Assembly: GCA_900469345.1 (NCBI GenBank)
Contig: UBWZ01000013.1
Coordinates: 1-64,000 of the forward strand
From: Hyphomicrobiales bacterium
GTDB taxonomy: Bacteria; Pseudomonadota; Alphaproteobacteria; Rhizobiales; Rhizobiaceae
DNA length: 64,000 nucleotides
Direction of reading: 5' to 3'
Part shown: positions 37,467 to 46,274 of the stretch, in pieces
Numbering within the stretch: position 1 is the stretch's first letter
Layout of the letters: each line of letters starts with the position of its first letter
Program-made: the position numbers and the translations under genes
Notes under the pieces: generated by a model
What the model was told of the DNA's origin: nothing
Seen by the model: the letters and a program-made list of their open reading frames with translations, nothing else
Database searches by the model: none

Positions 37467-38446
37467 AAAGCTCAATCCTTGTCCTGCCGGTCTTGCTGCT
37501 CGGCGCCGTGCTTCTGTCGCTGATGATAGGGCAGGTGGTCCTCTCACCGCTGCAGCTGTGGACAGGTCTTTGGTCGGGCACGGGTCCCGGCGCGCTGACG
37601 CTGCGCGTGCTGCGCGGACCGGCGACGTTTACCGCCGCTGGCGCCGGGGCCGTTCTTGGCGCCGCGGGCACCATCTTCCAGATCCTCCTGCGCAATCCGC
37701 TCGCGGCGCCGGACGTGATGGGCTTCATGTCGGGTGCCGGCCTCGCCGTCGTGGCCGGCGTCGCATTCGGCATATCGCTGCCTTTGCCGCTGCTGAGCGC
37801 GGCGGGCGGTCTGACGGCAGCAGTGGCCGTTGCGCTGCTTTCGGTTCGCCGCGGCGCTGTCATGCAGTCCTCGCTGACGCTGATTTTGGTCGGTATCGGC
37901 GTCAGCTTTCTTGCCTCCGCTGCGAGCAGTTTCCTGATCACCCGCATGCCGCCGCAGGAAGCGGCCGATGCGCAGCGATGGCTGGTCGGTTCGCTGGCGG
38001 CCCGGTCCTGGCAGCATGCGGCACAGGTCTGCGGCCTAGGCGCCCTGCTTCTGCTGGTCCTGGCGCTGCAGGTACGGGCCCTGAAAGTGCTGGAGCTTGG
38101 CGACGAACTGGCGGCGGGCCTCGGCTTGCGCCCCGGCCGCGCGCGCAACGGTCTCATCGGAACCGGTGTGCTCTTGGCAGCCGCAGGTGTCGCGGTGGCC
38201 GGTCCCGTTCCGTTCGTCGCCATGATGGCCGGGCCTCTCGGCATGCGGATCGCCAAGGTGACGGCGCCCGGAGCACGGCTCTGCGCCGCCGCGATGACGG
38301 GTGCCGTGGTCACCATCCTCGCCGATGTCGTGGCGCGGTCGATCGTCCCGGGCGTCCAGCTGCCGGTCGGCGTGATGACTGGGATCATGGGGGCACCTTA
38401 TCTTCTGTGGTTACTGTCGAAGGAAGCGGAGGCGGGCGAGCTTTGA
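37463..38446 (+). CDS. iron-siderophore ABC transporter permease (FecD-like)
   Basis: A 327-residue FecCD-family permease with hydrophobic helices throughout, RNPLAAPDVMGFMSGAGLAV at about 79-98 and a C-terminal GVQLPVGVMTGIMGAPYLLW. The ATG overlaps the stop of the first permease by four bases (ATGA). It pairs with the FecC-like protein and the ATPase encoded next. Confidence 0.88.
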   Translation: MKSSILVLPVLLLGAVLLSLMIGQVVLSPLQLWTGLWSGTGPGALTLRVLRGPATFTAAGAGAVLGAAGTIFQILLRNPLAAPDVMGFMSGAGLAVVAGVAFGISLPLPLLSAAGGLTAAVAVALLSVRRGAVMQSSLTLILVGIGVSFLASAASSFLITRMPPQEAADAQRWLVGSLAARSWQHAAQVCGLGALLLLVLALQVRALKVLELGDELAAGLGLRPGRARNGLIGTGVLLAAAGVAVAGPVPFVAMMAGPLGMRIAKVTAPGARLCAAAMTGAVVTILADVVARSIVPGVQLPVGVMTGIMGAPYLLWLLSKEAEAGEL

Positions 38447-39222
38447 CCCATACCGGATTGGCAACAGACAGGCTGTCGCTGGCCTATGGCGATCGGATCG
38501 TCATCCGTGATCTGACGCTGCAGGTGCCCGAGCGCCGCGTCACCTCCATTCTCGGCCCTAATGGCTGCGGCAAGTCGACGCTGTTGAAGGCGCTGGCCCG
38601 GCTGATCGTGCCGACCGGCGGCGAGGTAAAGCTGTCGGGAAAGACGCTGGGCGCCATCGACACCCGTGCGCTCGCCCGGCAGCTGGCGATCCTGCCGCAA
38701 TCGCCGCGGGCACCGGACGGCATCACCGTTGCCGACCTGGTCAGGCGCGGGCGAACACCCTGGCGCGGCTTTCTGGCCCCATGGAGCGAGGATGACGGAC
38801 GCATCTGCGCGCAGGCGCTCGAACAGGTGGGGCTGCAGGAAATGGTCGATCGCCCGATCGACGAGCTTTCGGGCGGGCAGCGCCAGCGTGCCTGGATCGC
38901 ACTCGTGTTGGCGCAGGACACCCGCTACCTGCTGCTGGACGAGCCGACCACATGGCTCGACCTTGCCCATCAGCTCGAGGTGCTATCGCTGCTGCGACAG
39001 TGCAATCGGGACCATGGCACGACGGTGGTCGCCGTCCTTCACGACCTCAATCTCGCCGCTCGGTTTTCCGACCATCTGATCCTGCTTGGCGCCGACGGCC
39101 TTGTCGCCAGCGGCGCTCCGGACGAGGTGGTGACGGAAGACCGGCTGCGCCAGGCCTTCGGTCTAGACGCGCTGGTGGTGCCGGACCCGGTGACGGGCAG
39201 GCCGCTCGTGGTGCCGCGCTGA
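38443..39222 (+). CDS. iron-siderophore ABC transporter ATP-binding protein (FecE-like)
   Basis: A 259-residue ATPase with Walker A GPNGCGKSTLL (about 39-49), signature [19 protein letters not shown] and Walker B YLLLDEPTTWLDLAHQLEVL, the last two in the form typical of siderophore importers. The TTG start at 38443 overlaps the previous stop (TTGA). It is the last gene of the iron operon that begins with the TonB receptor. Confidence 0.9.
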   Translation: MTHTGLATDRLSLAYGDRIVIRDLTLQVPERRVTSILGPNGCGKSTLLKALARLIVPTGGEVKLSGKTLGAIDTRALARQLAILPQSPRAPDGITVADLVRRGRTPWRGFLAPWSEDDGRICAQALEQVGLQEMVDRPIDELSGGQRQRAWIALVLAQDTRYLLLDEPTTWLDLAHQLEVLSLLRQCNRDHGTTVVAVLHDLNLAARFSDHLILLGADGLVASGAPDEVVTEDRLRQAFGLDALVVPDPVTGRPLVVPR

Positions 39223-39359
39223 TAGGGACGTCTGCCCTGCAACCCGTCGCTGCTTTCCCTTGTCTTGGCAGCTCAGGGCCTTAAGACTGTCGAGGCTAGC
39301 CACTGCCGCTTCGGCGGCGCAGCCTCCGTCAGAGCCAGCCCTAGCGTGAAAGAACCGAC

Positions 39360-40490
39360 ATGAGAGAAACGAGCATCACCTCCGTCGTCATCATCGGCGC
39401 CGGCATTTTCGGCGTGTCCTCAGCGGTTCAGCTGGTCCGCAGGGGTGTCAGCGTGACGCTGCTCAATGATGGACCGGTGGCCAATGGCGCGTCGGGCCGG
39501 TCGCTCTCCTGGCTCAATTCATCCCGCATGCGTTCGGACGCCTATCACCGGCTGCGGATGGCCGGGATCGATCGCTACCGGACGCTTGCCGCACGCCTCG
39601 GCCCAGTCGAATGGCTATCCTTCGAAGGCGGGCTCACCTGGGATGCGGACGACGCCGCAAACGAGATCGACGCGGCCTATCGCCACGAGATTTCGCTCGC
39701 CTATGACGCTGAGCACCTGTCGGCCGGTGCCGTCGAGGGCAGGGTTGCGGGCGTCGACGCGCGCATGGTGACGCAGCAAGGCGCCATCTTCAACCCGGGC
39801 GAGGGGTGGGTCGATCTTCCCTCGCTGATCAAGGTTCTGCTCGACGAGTTCACCGGGCGCGGCGGTGTCGTCGTCACGGATGCCGGCGCTGCGCGAGTGG
39901 TGGTCGAGAACGGACGTGCGGTCGGCGCGGCGACCGCCAGCGGCACAATGTTTTCCGCCGATGCGGTCCTTCTCGCGACCGGGCCTTCCGTTCCGGCAAT
40001 GGTGGCCGAGGCCGGCCAGCAGATCGACGACGACACCCCCGTCTCCCTGCTGGTGACCACTAAGCCGATTGCACATCCGCTGAAAGCGGTTCTCAACACG
40101 CCACGCGTCGCTATCCGACCCACGCCGGGTGGCGCGTTTGCGCTCGATGCGGGCTGGTCGGAAGAGGAGGTGGAGAGGCATCCCGACGGCAGCTTCGGCG
40201 TGCGGCAGCAGACGGTGGATGGACTCCTCGACGAGGCGTCGAAGGTGCTTGCCGGCAATCCGACGCTCGAATGCGCAAGCTACGGCGTGGGCAAAAAGCC
40301 CATTCCCGGCGATGGCGATCCGGTGTTCGGCGAGCTGCAGGCGATCTCCGGCTATTTCGTTGCCTTCAGCCATTCCGGCGCGACGCTCGGGCTGATCGCC
40401 GGCGAGCTTCTGGCCCACGAGATCGTTACCGGCGAGCGGCACCCGATGCTTGCAGACTTCCGGCCGGAGCGCTTCGCCCGCAAGGTGTGA
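39360..40490 (+). CDS. FAD-dependent amino-acid/amine oxidoreductase (DAO family)
   Basis: A 376-residue flavoprotein with an N-terminal dinucleotide site VVIIGAGIFGVSSAVQ and a C-terminal FAD segment FVAFSHSGATLGLIAGELLA, as in D-amino acid and glycine/sarcosine oxidases. It follows the iron operon after 137 bases and precedes the flavin monooxygenase cluster by 159, in the same direction, so it may belong to the latter's pathway by removing an amino or N-methyl group. The substrate cannot be inferred. Confidence 0.8.
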   Translation: MRETSITSVVIIGAGIFGVSSAVQLVRRGVSVTLLNDGPVANGASGRSLSWLNSSRMRSDAYHRLRMAGIDRYRTLAARLGPVEWLSFEGGLTWDADDAANEIDAAYRHEISLAYDAEHLSAGAVEGRVAGVDARMVTQQGAIFNPGEGWVDLPSLIKVLLDEFTGRGGVVVTDAGAARVVVENGRAVGAATASGTMFSADAVLLATGPSVPAMVAEAGQQIDDDTPVSLLVTTKPIAHPLKAVLNTPRVAIRPTPGGAFALDAGWSEEEVERHPDGSFGVRQQTVDGLLDEASKVLAGNPTLECASYGVGKKPIPGDGDPVFGELQAISGYFVAFSHSGATLGLIAGELLAHEIVTGERHPMLADFRPERFARKV

Positions 40491-40649
40491 CGCGGCGGGT
40501 CCTCGTCAATCGAGTTTGCTGCGTGTCGGTGCCATTCGGCTCGGAACCAGTTTTCTTTCGCTTGGGACGATCGCGCCAAACTGTCCCTTTTCCTTAAGGC
40601 CATCCTTGCCTAGCCTGTTTCCGGCTCTTTCAGGCAGATTGGAATTTCG

Positions 40650-41972
40650 ATGCCCAAACCCATGCACCTCACCGCCTTCATGCGTCCGGTCAGTCTGCAT
40701 ACCGGAGCATGGCGCTATCCGGGCGCCTTTGCCGATGCAAACTTCAACTTTGGCCATCTCAAGTCGTTCATCCAGAAGCTCGAGGCTGCGAAATTCGACG
40801 CCTTCTTCATGGCCGATCATCTCGCTGTCCTTAACATGCCGGTGGAGGCGCTGAAGCGCAGCCATACGGTCACGTCCTTCGAGCCCTTTACGCTTCTCTC
40901 CGCACTGGCAGCCGTGACCGAGCGGATCGGTCTTGCGGCAACGGCATCGACGACATTCGAGGAGCCCTATCACGTGGCGCGGCGGTTTGCCTCGCTGGAC
41001 CATATCAGCAACGGGCGGGCCGCCTGGAACATCGTCACCACGTCCAATCCGGATACCGCACGCAATTTCGGCCTCGATGAGCATGTCGAACACGGCGAGC
41101 GCTACAAGAGGGCGCGGGAGTTTTTCGATGTGGTCACCGGTCTCTGGGACAGTTTCGCCGACGACGCCTTCATCCGCGACCAGCAAGCCGGCATCTTCTT
41201 CGATCCTGGCCGGATGCATGTGCTGGATCACAAGGGAGACGAACTGAGCGTGCGCGGGCCGCTTAATATCGCCCGTCCCGTCCAAGGATGGCCCGTCATC
41301 GTCCAGGCCGGGCAGTCCGAGCCGGGTCGGCAGCTGGCGGCGGAAACGGCGGAACTGGTGTTCTGTTCGCCGCGCGACCTGGCTGCCGCGAAGACCCTTT
41401 ATGCCGATATCAAGGGGCGTATGTCCGCCTTCAACCGCCAAAGGGATCATCTCAAAATCCTCCCGGCCGCCTTTATCGTTCTCGGCGATACGGTCGAGGA
41501 CGCCCGGGCAAAGCGCGCGACCCTCGATAGCCTCGTGCACTATGACAGCGGCATTGCGTCCCTCTCCATCGCGCTCGGCCATGACGCTTCAGGCTTCGAT
41601 CCGGACGGCCCGCTGCCGCCCATCCCGGAAACCAACGCCAGCAAGACCGGCCGCGCCCAGGTGCTGAGGCTGGCGGAGGAAGAAGGCCTGACGGTGCGCC
41701 AGCTCGCCCAGCGCTATGGCGGTTATTCCGGTCTGGCGTTTGTCGGCACACCGGATAGCGTCGCCGACGAGATGGAGGCCTGGGTTTCGCAGGGCGGGGC
41801 GGACGGCTTCACCGTCGTATTTCCCTATCTGCCGCAGGGGCTCGACGATATCACGCGCGATCTCGTTCCCGTGCTGCAGCGCCGCGGGCTTTTCCGCCGC
41901 GAGTACGAAGGCTCGACGCTAAGGGAGCATCTCGGCCTGCCAAGGCCTGAAAATCAGTTCTTTCCCGCATAA
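40650..41972 (+). CDS. FMN-dependent monooxygenase, bacterial luciferase family (NtaA/DszA-like)
   Basis: A 440-residue luciferase-like TIM barrel of the NtaA/SnaA/DszA/SoxA group, about the family's usual length. It contains EPYHVARRFASLDHISNGR and AWNIVTTSNPDTARNFG (about 109-146), hallmark blocks of these enzymes. They use reduced FMN from a separate flavin reductase to oxidise N-, S- or sulfonate-containing compounds. No reductase gene is near. The adjacent gamma-lyase-type enzyme and importer suggest that the substrate is an organosulfur or amino compound taken up by this cluster. Confidence 0.87.
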   Translation: MPKPMHLTAFMRPVSLHTGAWRYPGAFADANFNFGHLKSFIQKLEAAKFDAFFMADHLAVLNMPVEALKRSHTVTSFEPFTLLSALAAVTERIGLAATASTTFEEPYHVARRFASLDHISNGRAAWNIVTTSNPDTARNFGLDEHVEHGERYKRAREFFDVVTGLWDSFADDAFIRDQQAGIFFDPGRMHVLDHKGDELSVRGPLNIARPVQGWPVIVQAGQSEPGRQLAAETAELVFCSPRDLAAAKTLYADIKGRMSAFNRQRDHLKILPAAFIVLGDTVEDARAKRATLDSLVHYDSGIASLSIALGHDASGFDPDGPLPPIPETNASKTGRAQVLRLAEEEGLTVRQLAQRYGGYSGLAFVGTPDSVADEMEAWVSQGGADGFTVVFPYLPQGLDDITRDLVPVLQRRGLFRREYEGSTLREHLGLPRPENQFFPA

Positions 41973-42031
41973 AGGACCGGTGGCGGTCGCGACATCTCAA
42001 TATTCGAACCGGCGATCGCGGCCAGCGGCAA

Positions 42032-42060
42032 TTGACACGGAACCGATTCGGTTCTTTATT
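42032..42060 (+). promoter_or_regulatory. promoter with a palindromic operator in the spacer; leaderless start
   Basis: TTGACA (42032-42037) and TTTATT (42055-42060) are exactly 17 bases apart. The perfect palindrome GAACCGA-T-TCGGTTC (42040-42054) fills the spacer. A transcript initiating 7 bases after the -10 would begin at the A of the ATG at 42067, giving a leaderless mRNA. A GAACCGG half-site lies near 42005. Binding of the encoded FadR-type regulator here would be autorepression. Confidence 0.6.
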
Positions 42061-42066
42061 GCTCAG

Positions 42067-42795
42067 ATGTCAGACCAATTATCCTCCTTGGCAACCGCAG
42101 CCATCCTGCCCCTGCCGCCCCAGAACCGGGCGCGCCAGGTCACCGATGCAATGGCGGACTACGTGGAGGCGGCCGGCCTGCAGGCGGGCGACCAGCTTCC
42201 CACCGAGCGCGAGCTGACGACGGCGCTTGGCGTCGGGCGCTCGACCATTCGCGAGGCCATCCGTCATTTCCAGGCGCTCGGCGTGATCGAGACGCGCAAG
42301 GGCAGCGGCACCTATCTGTTGAAGCCGATCTCCAAGCGCACGCTGCACATGCCGCTGTCGCTAGAAACCGCCAACCTACGCGACGCCCTGCTGCTTACGC
42401 TTCAGGTCCGGCGCGGTCTGGAATGCGAGGCCGGCATGGTGGCGGCGCAGATGCGCACCGCCGAGGATCTCGGCATCATCGAGATGCGGCTGGAGGAAAT
42501 GGAACGCGTGCACATCGCCAAGGGTGCCTCCGGGCCGGAAGATCTCGCCTTTCACCTGGCGGTTTACGACGCGACCCATAACCCGCTGTTCCGGCAGCTC
42601 CTGGAGCAAATGCGGGAAAGCTTCGAGCGCTTCTGGAGCCATCCGTTCGAACGCTTCGATTTTGCGCGACGCTCCTTTCCCTTCCATCGAACCCTGTTCA
42701 ACGCCATTGCGGCCGGGGATTCGGAGGCCGCCCGCCTCGAAACGCTGAAAATCCTCGCCATCGTTGAGGAAGATATCAAGGAAATGTCCCAATGA
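42067..42795 (+). CDS. FadR-type GntR regulator (FCD domain) of the monooxygenase/lyase cluster
   Basis: A 242-residue regulator. The winged helix-turn-helix contains LPTERELTTALGVGRSTIRE (about 46-65), and the FCD domain has EDLAFHLAVYDATHN. The ATG at 42067 coincides with the expected transcription start of a good promoter and has no Shine-Dalgarno, so the message is probably leaderless. A longer frame from 41980 would run back through that promoter. The stop overlaps the gamma-lyase-type gene by four bases, tying that gene to this promoter. Confidence 0.85.
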   Translation: MSDQLSSLATAAILPLPPQNRARQVTDAMADYVEAAGLQAGDQLPTERELTTALGVGRSTIREAIRHFQALGVIETRKGSGTYLLKPISKRTLHMPLSLETANLRDALLLTLQVRRGLECEAGMVAAQMRTAEDLGIIEMRLEEMERVHIAKGASGPEDLAFHLAVYDATHNPLFRQLLEQMRESFERFWSHPFERFDFARRSFPFHRTLFNAIAAGDSEAARLETLKILAIVEEDIKEMSQ

Positions 42796-43958
42796 CTGAC
42801 GGTGCCGAACCGTTCGATCTCGCTTCGCTGATCGTTGCCCATGATGACGGGAATTTTGCCGAGGCGGTCGTGCCTCCGATCTTCCAGACTTCGCTTTTCA
42901 CCTTCTCCAATTACGACGACATGATCGCGTCCTATCGCGGCGAAAAGGTCCGGCCGATCTACACACGCGGTCTCAACCCGACCGTGCGGCATTTCGAGGA
43001 AATGCTGGCCAAGCTCGAAGGTGCGGAAGATGCGCTTGGCTTTGCAAGCGGCATGGCGGCCATCTCGTCTTCCGTGCTGAGCTTCGTCGAGCCGGGCGAC
43101 CGCATCGTTGCCGTCAAACACGTCTATCCGGATGCGTTCCGGCTGTTTGGCACCATCCTCAAGCGCATGAAGGTCGAAGTGACCTATGTCGACGGCCGCG
43201 ACGAGGAGGCTGTTGCCAAGGCGCTGCCCGGCGCCAAGCTGTTTTACATGGAAAGCCCGACCAGCTGGGTGATGGAAGCCCACGACGTGGGGGCGCTCGC
43301 AGCGCTTGCCCGCAAGCACGGCGTCGTCTCGATGATCGACAACAGCTGGGCGAGCCCGTATTTCCAGCGCCCCCTGACGCTGGGTGTCGATCTCGTGATC
43401 CATTCGGCCTCGAAATATCTGGGCGGCCACAGCGACGTCGTCGCAGGTATTGTCGCCGGCTCCCGGGAGATGATCGCCCGGGTAAAGGCGGAGGCCTATC
43501 CCTATCTCGGCGGCAAGCTTTCGCCGTTCGACGCCTGGCTGCTGATCCGCGGCCTCCGGACGCTGCCGCTGCGCATGAAGGCGCATGAGGCCGCGGCACT
43601 GACCATCGCCCGGCGCCTGCAGGCGCTCGACATCGTCGAACAGGTCTGCCATCCGGGCCTTGCCAACCAGCTTCCTCCGGGCCTCACCGGCACGTCGGGC
43701 CTGTTCTCCTTCATTTTCCGCGAGGGCGTCGATATCCGCGCCTTTGCCGACCACCTCAAGTTTTTCAAGCTCGGCGTCAGCTGGGGCGGCCACGAAAGCC
43801 TGATCGTCCCGGGCGAGGTGGTCCTGCAGCAGAAGGCGCAACCCAATTCCGCGCATACCTTCGGCATCCATGCGCGGTCAGTACGTCTCCATGTCGGCCT
43901 TGAGGGAACAGAGGCCCTGTGGAGCGATCTTCAGGAGGCGATGGCCGTCGCCACCTAG
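42792..43958 (+). CDS. PLP-dependent trans-sulfuration family enzyme (gamma-lyase-like)
   Basis: A 388-residue Cys/Met-metabolism enzyme. The PLP lysine is K208 in HSASKYLGGHSD, and the phosphate-binding YTR of the partner subunit is PIYTRGLNPT (Y57, R59). The family includes cystathionine gamma-synthase and lyases and methionine gamma-lyase; I cannot separate them from sequence alone. Biosynthetic roles look less likely because it is co-transcribed with a FadR-type regulator and precedes an ABC importer, pointing to cleavage of an imported sulfur- or amino-containing compound. Confidence 0.85.
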   Translation: MTDGAEPFDLASLIVAHDDGNFAEAVVPPIFQTSLFTFSNYDDMIASYRGEKVRPIYTRGLNPTVRHFEEMLAKLEGAEDALGFASGMAAISSSVLSFVEPGDRIVAVKHVYPDAFRLFGTILKRMKVEVTYVDGRDEEAVAKALPGAKLFYMESPTSWVMEAHDVGALAALARKHGVVSMIDNSWASPYFQRPLTLGVDLVIHSASKYLGGHSDVVAGIVAGSREMIARVKAEAYPYLGGKLSPFDAWLLIRGLRTLPLRMKAHEAAALTIARRLQALDIVEQVCHPGLANQLPPGLTGTSGLFSFIFREGVDIRAFADHLKFFKLGVSWGGHESLIVPGEVVLQQKAQPNSAHTFGIHARSVRLHVGLEGTEALWSDLQEAMAVAT

Positions 43959-43991
43959 CCGGCAACCGATAACAACTGGGAGACAGAGGGC

Positions 43992-45248
43992 ATGAAAACA
44001 ATAATAGCATCCGCCGTGTTCACGGCGCTGATGGCCGGCAGCGCGCTGGCCGACACCACGCTAAAACTCGTCGAGGTCATTACCAGTCCCGAACGGACGG
44101 AAACACTGAAGTCGATCGTCGGCAAGTTCGAGACCGCCAATCCGGGCACCAAGGTGGAGATCATCTCGCTACCCTGGAACGAGGCGTTCCAGAAGTTCGC
44201 GACCATGGTTTCGGCCGGCGACACGCCGGACGTGATGGAAATGCCCGATACCTGGCTTTCGCTTTACGCCAACAACAACATGCTCGAGAGCCTGGAGCCT
44301 TATCTCGCCAAGTGGGACCAGACCAAGGAACTCACGCCCCGCGCCCTGGAACTCGGACGCGACGTCAAGAAGACGGCCTACATGCTGCCCTACGGCTTCT
44401 ACCTGAGGGCGATGTTCTACAACAAGAAACTGCTGGCCGACGCCGGCGTCTCGACCCCGCCGAAGACCATGGACGACTTCACCAAGGCTTCCGCGGCGAT
44501 TTCCAAGCTGCCGGGCAAATACGGCTACTGCATGCGCGGCGGACCGGGCGGCCTTAACGGCTGGATGATCTTTGCGGCCTCCATGGCCGGCAGCAACAAG
44601 TACTTCGCAGACGACGGCACTTCGACCATGAACAGCGCCGGCTGGGCGAAGGGCATCGAGTGGATGGTCGATCTCTACAAGAAGGGCTACGCACCGAAGG
44701 ACAGCGTCAACTGGGGCTTCAACGAGGTGGTCGCCGGCTTCTATTCCGGCACCTGCGCCTTCCTCGACCAGGACCCGGATGCGCTGATCGCGATTGCCGA
44801 GCGCATGAAGAAGGAAGACTTCGGGGTCATCCCGCTGCCCAAGGGTCCGGATGGCAAGTCCTTCCCGACGATCGGCTATGCCGGCTGGTCGATGTTTGCG
44901 ACGAGCAAGAGCAAGGACCTGTCCTGGAAGCTGATCGCGACGCTCGAAGGCAAGGACGGCAACCTCGAGTGGAACAAGAAGATCGGCGCCCTGCCGGCCT
45001 ATACCTCGGCGGAAAAGGATCCCTTCTACGCAGGCGACCAGTTCAAGGGCTGGTTCGAGGAACTGGCGGACCCGAACACCGTGCCGACAGTGATGCCGAC
45101 CTATCTTGAGGAATTCGCCTTCTTCAAGGATTCGCTCGCCATCAAGACGTCGCAGCAGGCGCTGCTGGGCGACATTTCCGCCAAGGACCTGGCCGATCAG
45201 TGGGCCGACTACCTGACAAAGGCGCAGCAGAAGCACCTGAAGAAGTAG
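43992..45248 (+). CDS. carbohydrate-type ABC transporter, periplasmic binding protein
   Basis: A 418-residue family 1 solute-binding protein with a signal peptide of about 20 residues ending SALA-DTT. The mature protein shows PWNEAFQKFATMVSAGDTPD and DVMEMPDTWL as in sugar binders. It follows the gamma-lyase-type gene by 33 bases and precedes MalF/MalG-type permeases. Family 1 systems mostly carry sugars or polyols, but glycerophosphodiesters and amino compounds are known. The surrounding enzymes make a non-sugar ligand possible. Confidence 0.87.
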   Translation: MKTIIASAVFTALMAGSALADTTLKLVEVITSPERTETLKSIVGKFETANPGTKVEIISLPWNEAFQKFATMVSAGDTPDVMEMPDTWLSLYANNNMLESLEPYLAKWDQTKELTPRALELGRDVKKTAYMLPYGFYLRAMFYNKKLLADAGVSTPPKTMDDFTKASAAISKLPGKYGYCMRGGPGGLNGWMIFAASMAGSNKYFADDGTSTMNSAGWAKGIEWMVDLYKKGYAPKDSVNWGFNEVVAGFYSGTCAFLDQDPDALIAIAERMKKEDFGVIPLPKGPDGKSFPTIGYAGWSMFATSKSKDLSWKLIATLEGKDGNLEWNKKIGALPAYTSAEKDPFYAGDQFKGWFEELADPNTVPTVMPTYLEEFAFFKDSLAIKTSQQALLGDISAKDLADQWADYLTKAQQKHLKK

Positions 45249-45254
45249 TAACGC

Positions 45255-45286
45255 CCGAAGCGGCGGGGTTTCCGCCCTGCCGCTTC
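45255..45286 (+). other. intercistronic hairpin after the carbohydrate-type binding protein
   Basis: CGAAGCGGC (45255-45263) pairs perfectly with GCCGCTTCG (45278-45286), enclosing a GC-rich loop that can pair further. It lies 6 bases after the binding-protein stop codon. No T-tract follows. It probably stabilises the upstream message relative to the permease genes. Confidence 0.5.
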
Positions 45287-45334
45287 GACGGACAAAGACG
45301 GCGTAAAGCCGCGACAATTGGGGAATTTCCTTCG

Positions 45335-46270
45335 ATGACAACTGCTGCCGGCACCATGAGGGGCCATCAGATGCGCAAGCCATGGCTGAAGCGCCTGGCG
45401 CATGCCTCGGAGCCCTGGCTCTACAGCGCGCCGTCGCTGATCCTGATCATTGCGGTCATGCTGGTGCCGCTGGTGGTCGGGATCTCCTACGCCTTCCGGG
45501 ATATCCAGCTGCTCAATCCCTTCTCGGGCGGCTTTATCGGGATCGAGCATTTCCGCGATCTGGCAAAGGACGCCGCCTTCTACACGGCGCTCAAAAACAC
45601 CCTGTGGTGGACGGGCGCCTCGGTGATCCTGCAGTTCTTCTTCGGGCTGTTTCTGGCGCTTCTGCTCGACAAGCCGTTCTGGGGCAGGGGGCTCGTCCAG
45701 GCGCTGGTGTTTCTCCCCTGGGCGGTGCCGTCCTTCCTCGCCGGCCTCAACTGGGCATGGCTGTTCAATCCGGTGATCGGGCCTATTCCGCATTGGCTGT
45801 TTGCTCTCGGTCTGATGGACCAGCCGGGCAACATTCTTTCCGATCCCCGGCATGCCATGTGGGGGCCGATCGTCGCCAATGTCTGGTGGGGCATCCCCTT
45901 CTTCGCCATCACCCTGCTGGCGGCGCTGCAGGCGATCCCGCGTGATCTCTATGAGGCGGCGTCGATCGACGGGGCCAACTGGTTCCAGCGGTTCCGATCC
46001 ATCACGCTGCCCTTCCTCGCGCCGACCATCGCCATCACCGTTCTTTTGCGCACCGTCTGGATCTCCAATTTTGCCGATCTGATCGTGGTGATGACCGGAG
46101 GCGGGCCGGCAGACCGGACACAGATCGTGGCGAGCTACATCTTCACCCAGGCCTTCAAGCGGCTCGATTTCGGGTATGCCTCGGCGATCGCGCTGGTTCT
46201 CCTTGTTCTGCTGCTCGTCTATTCGATGCTCATCATCCTGCTGCGGCAGACCCTGCTGAACAAGGATTGA
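45335..46270 (+). CDS. carbohydrate-type ABC transporter permease (MalF/UgpA-like)
   Basis: A 311-residue inner-membrane protein with six helices and the EAA loop YEAASIDGANWFQRFRSITL (about 206-225). An ATG at 45371 with GAGGGG upstream is a strong alternative start, giving 299 residues. It pairs with the next permease and uses the downstream MsmX/UgpC-type ATPase. Confidence 0.88.
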   Translation: MTTAAGTMRGHQMRKPWLKRLAHASEPWLYSAPSLILIIAVMLVPLVVGISYAFRDIQLLNPFSGGFIGIEHFRDLAKDAAFYTALKNTLWWTGASVILQFFFGLFLALLLDKPFWGRGLVQALVFLPWAVPSFLAGLNWAWLFNPVIGPIPHWLFALGLMDQPGNILSDPRHAMWGPIVANVWWGIPFFAITLLAALQAIPRDLYEAASIDGANWFQRFRSITLPFLAPTIAITVLLRTVWISNFADLIVVMTGGGPADRTQIVASYIFTQAFKRLDFGYASAIALVLLVLLLVYSMLIILLRQTLLNKD

Positions 46271-46274
46271 GGCC

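Noticed and set aside
41980..42066. longer N-terminus for the FadR-type regulator
   Set aside because: It would translate through a good -35/-10 promoter and palindrome, and the extension has no resemblance to the family's N-terminus.
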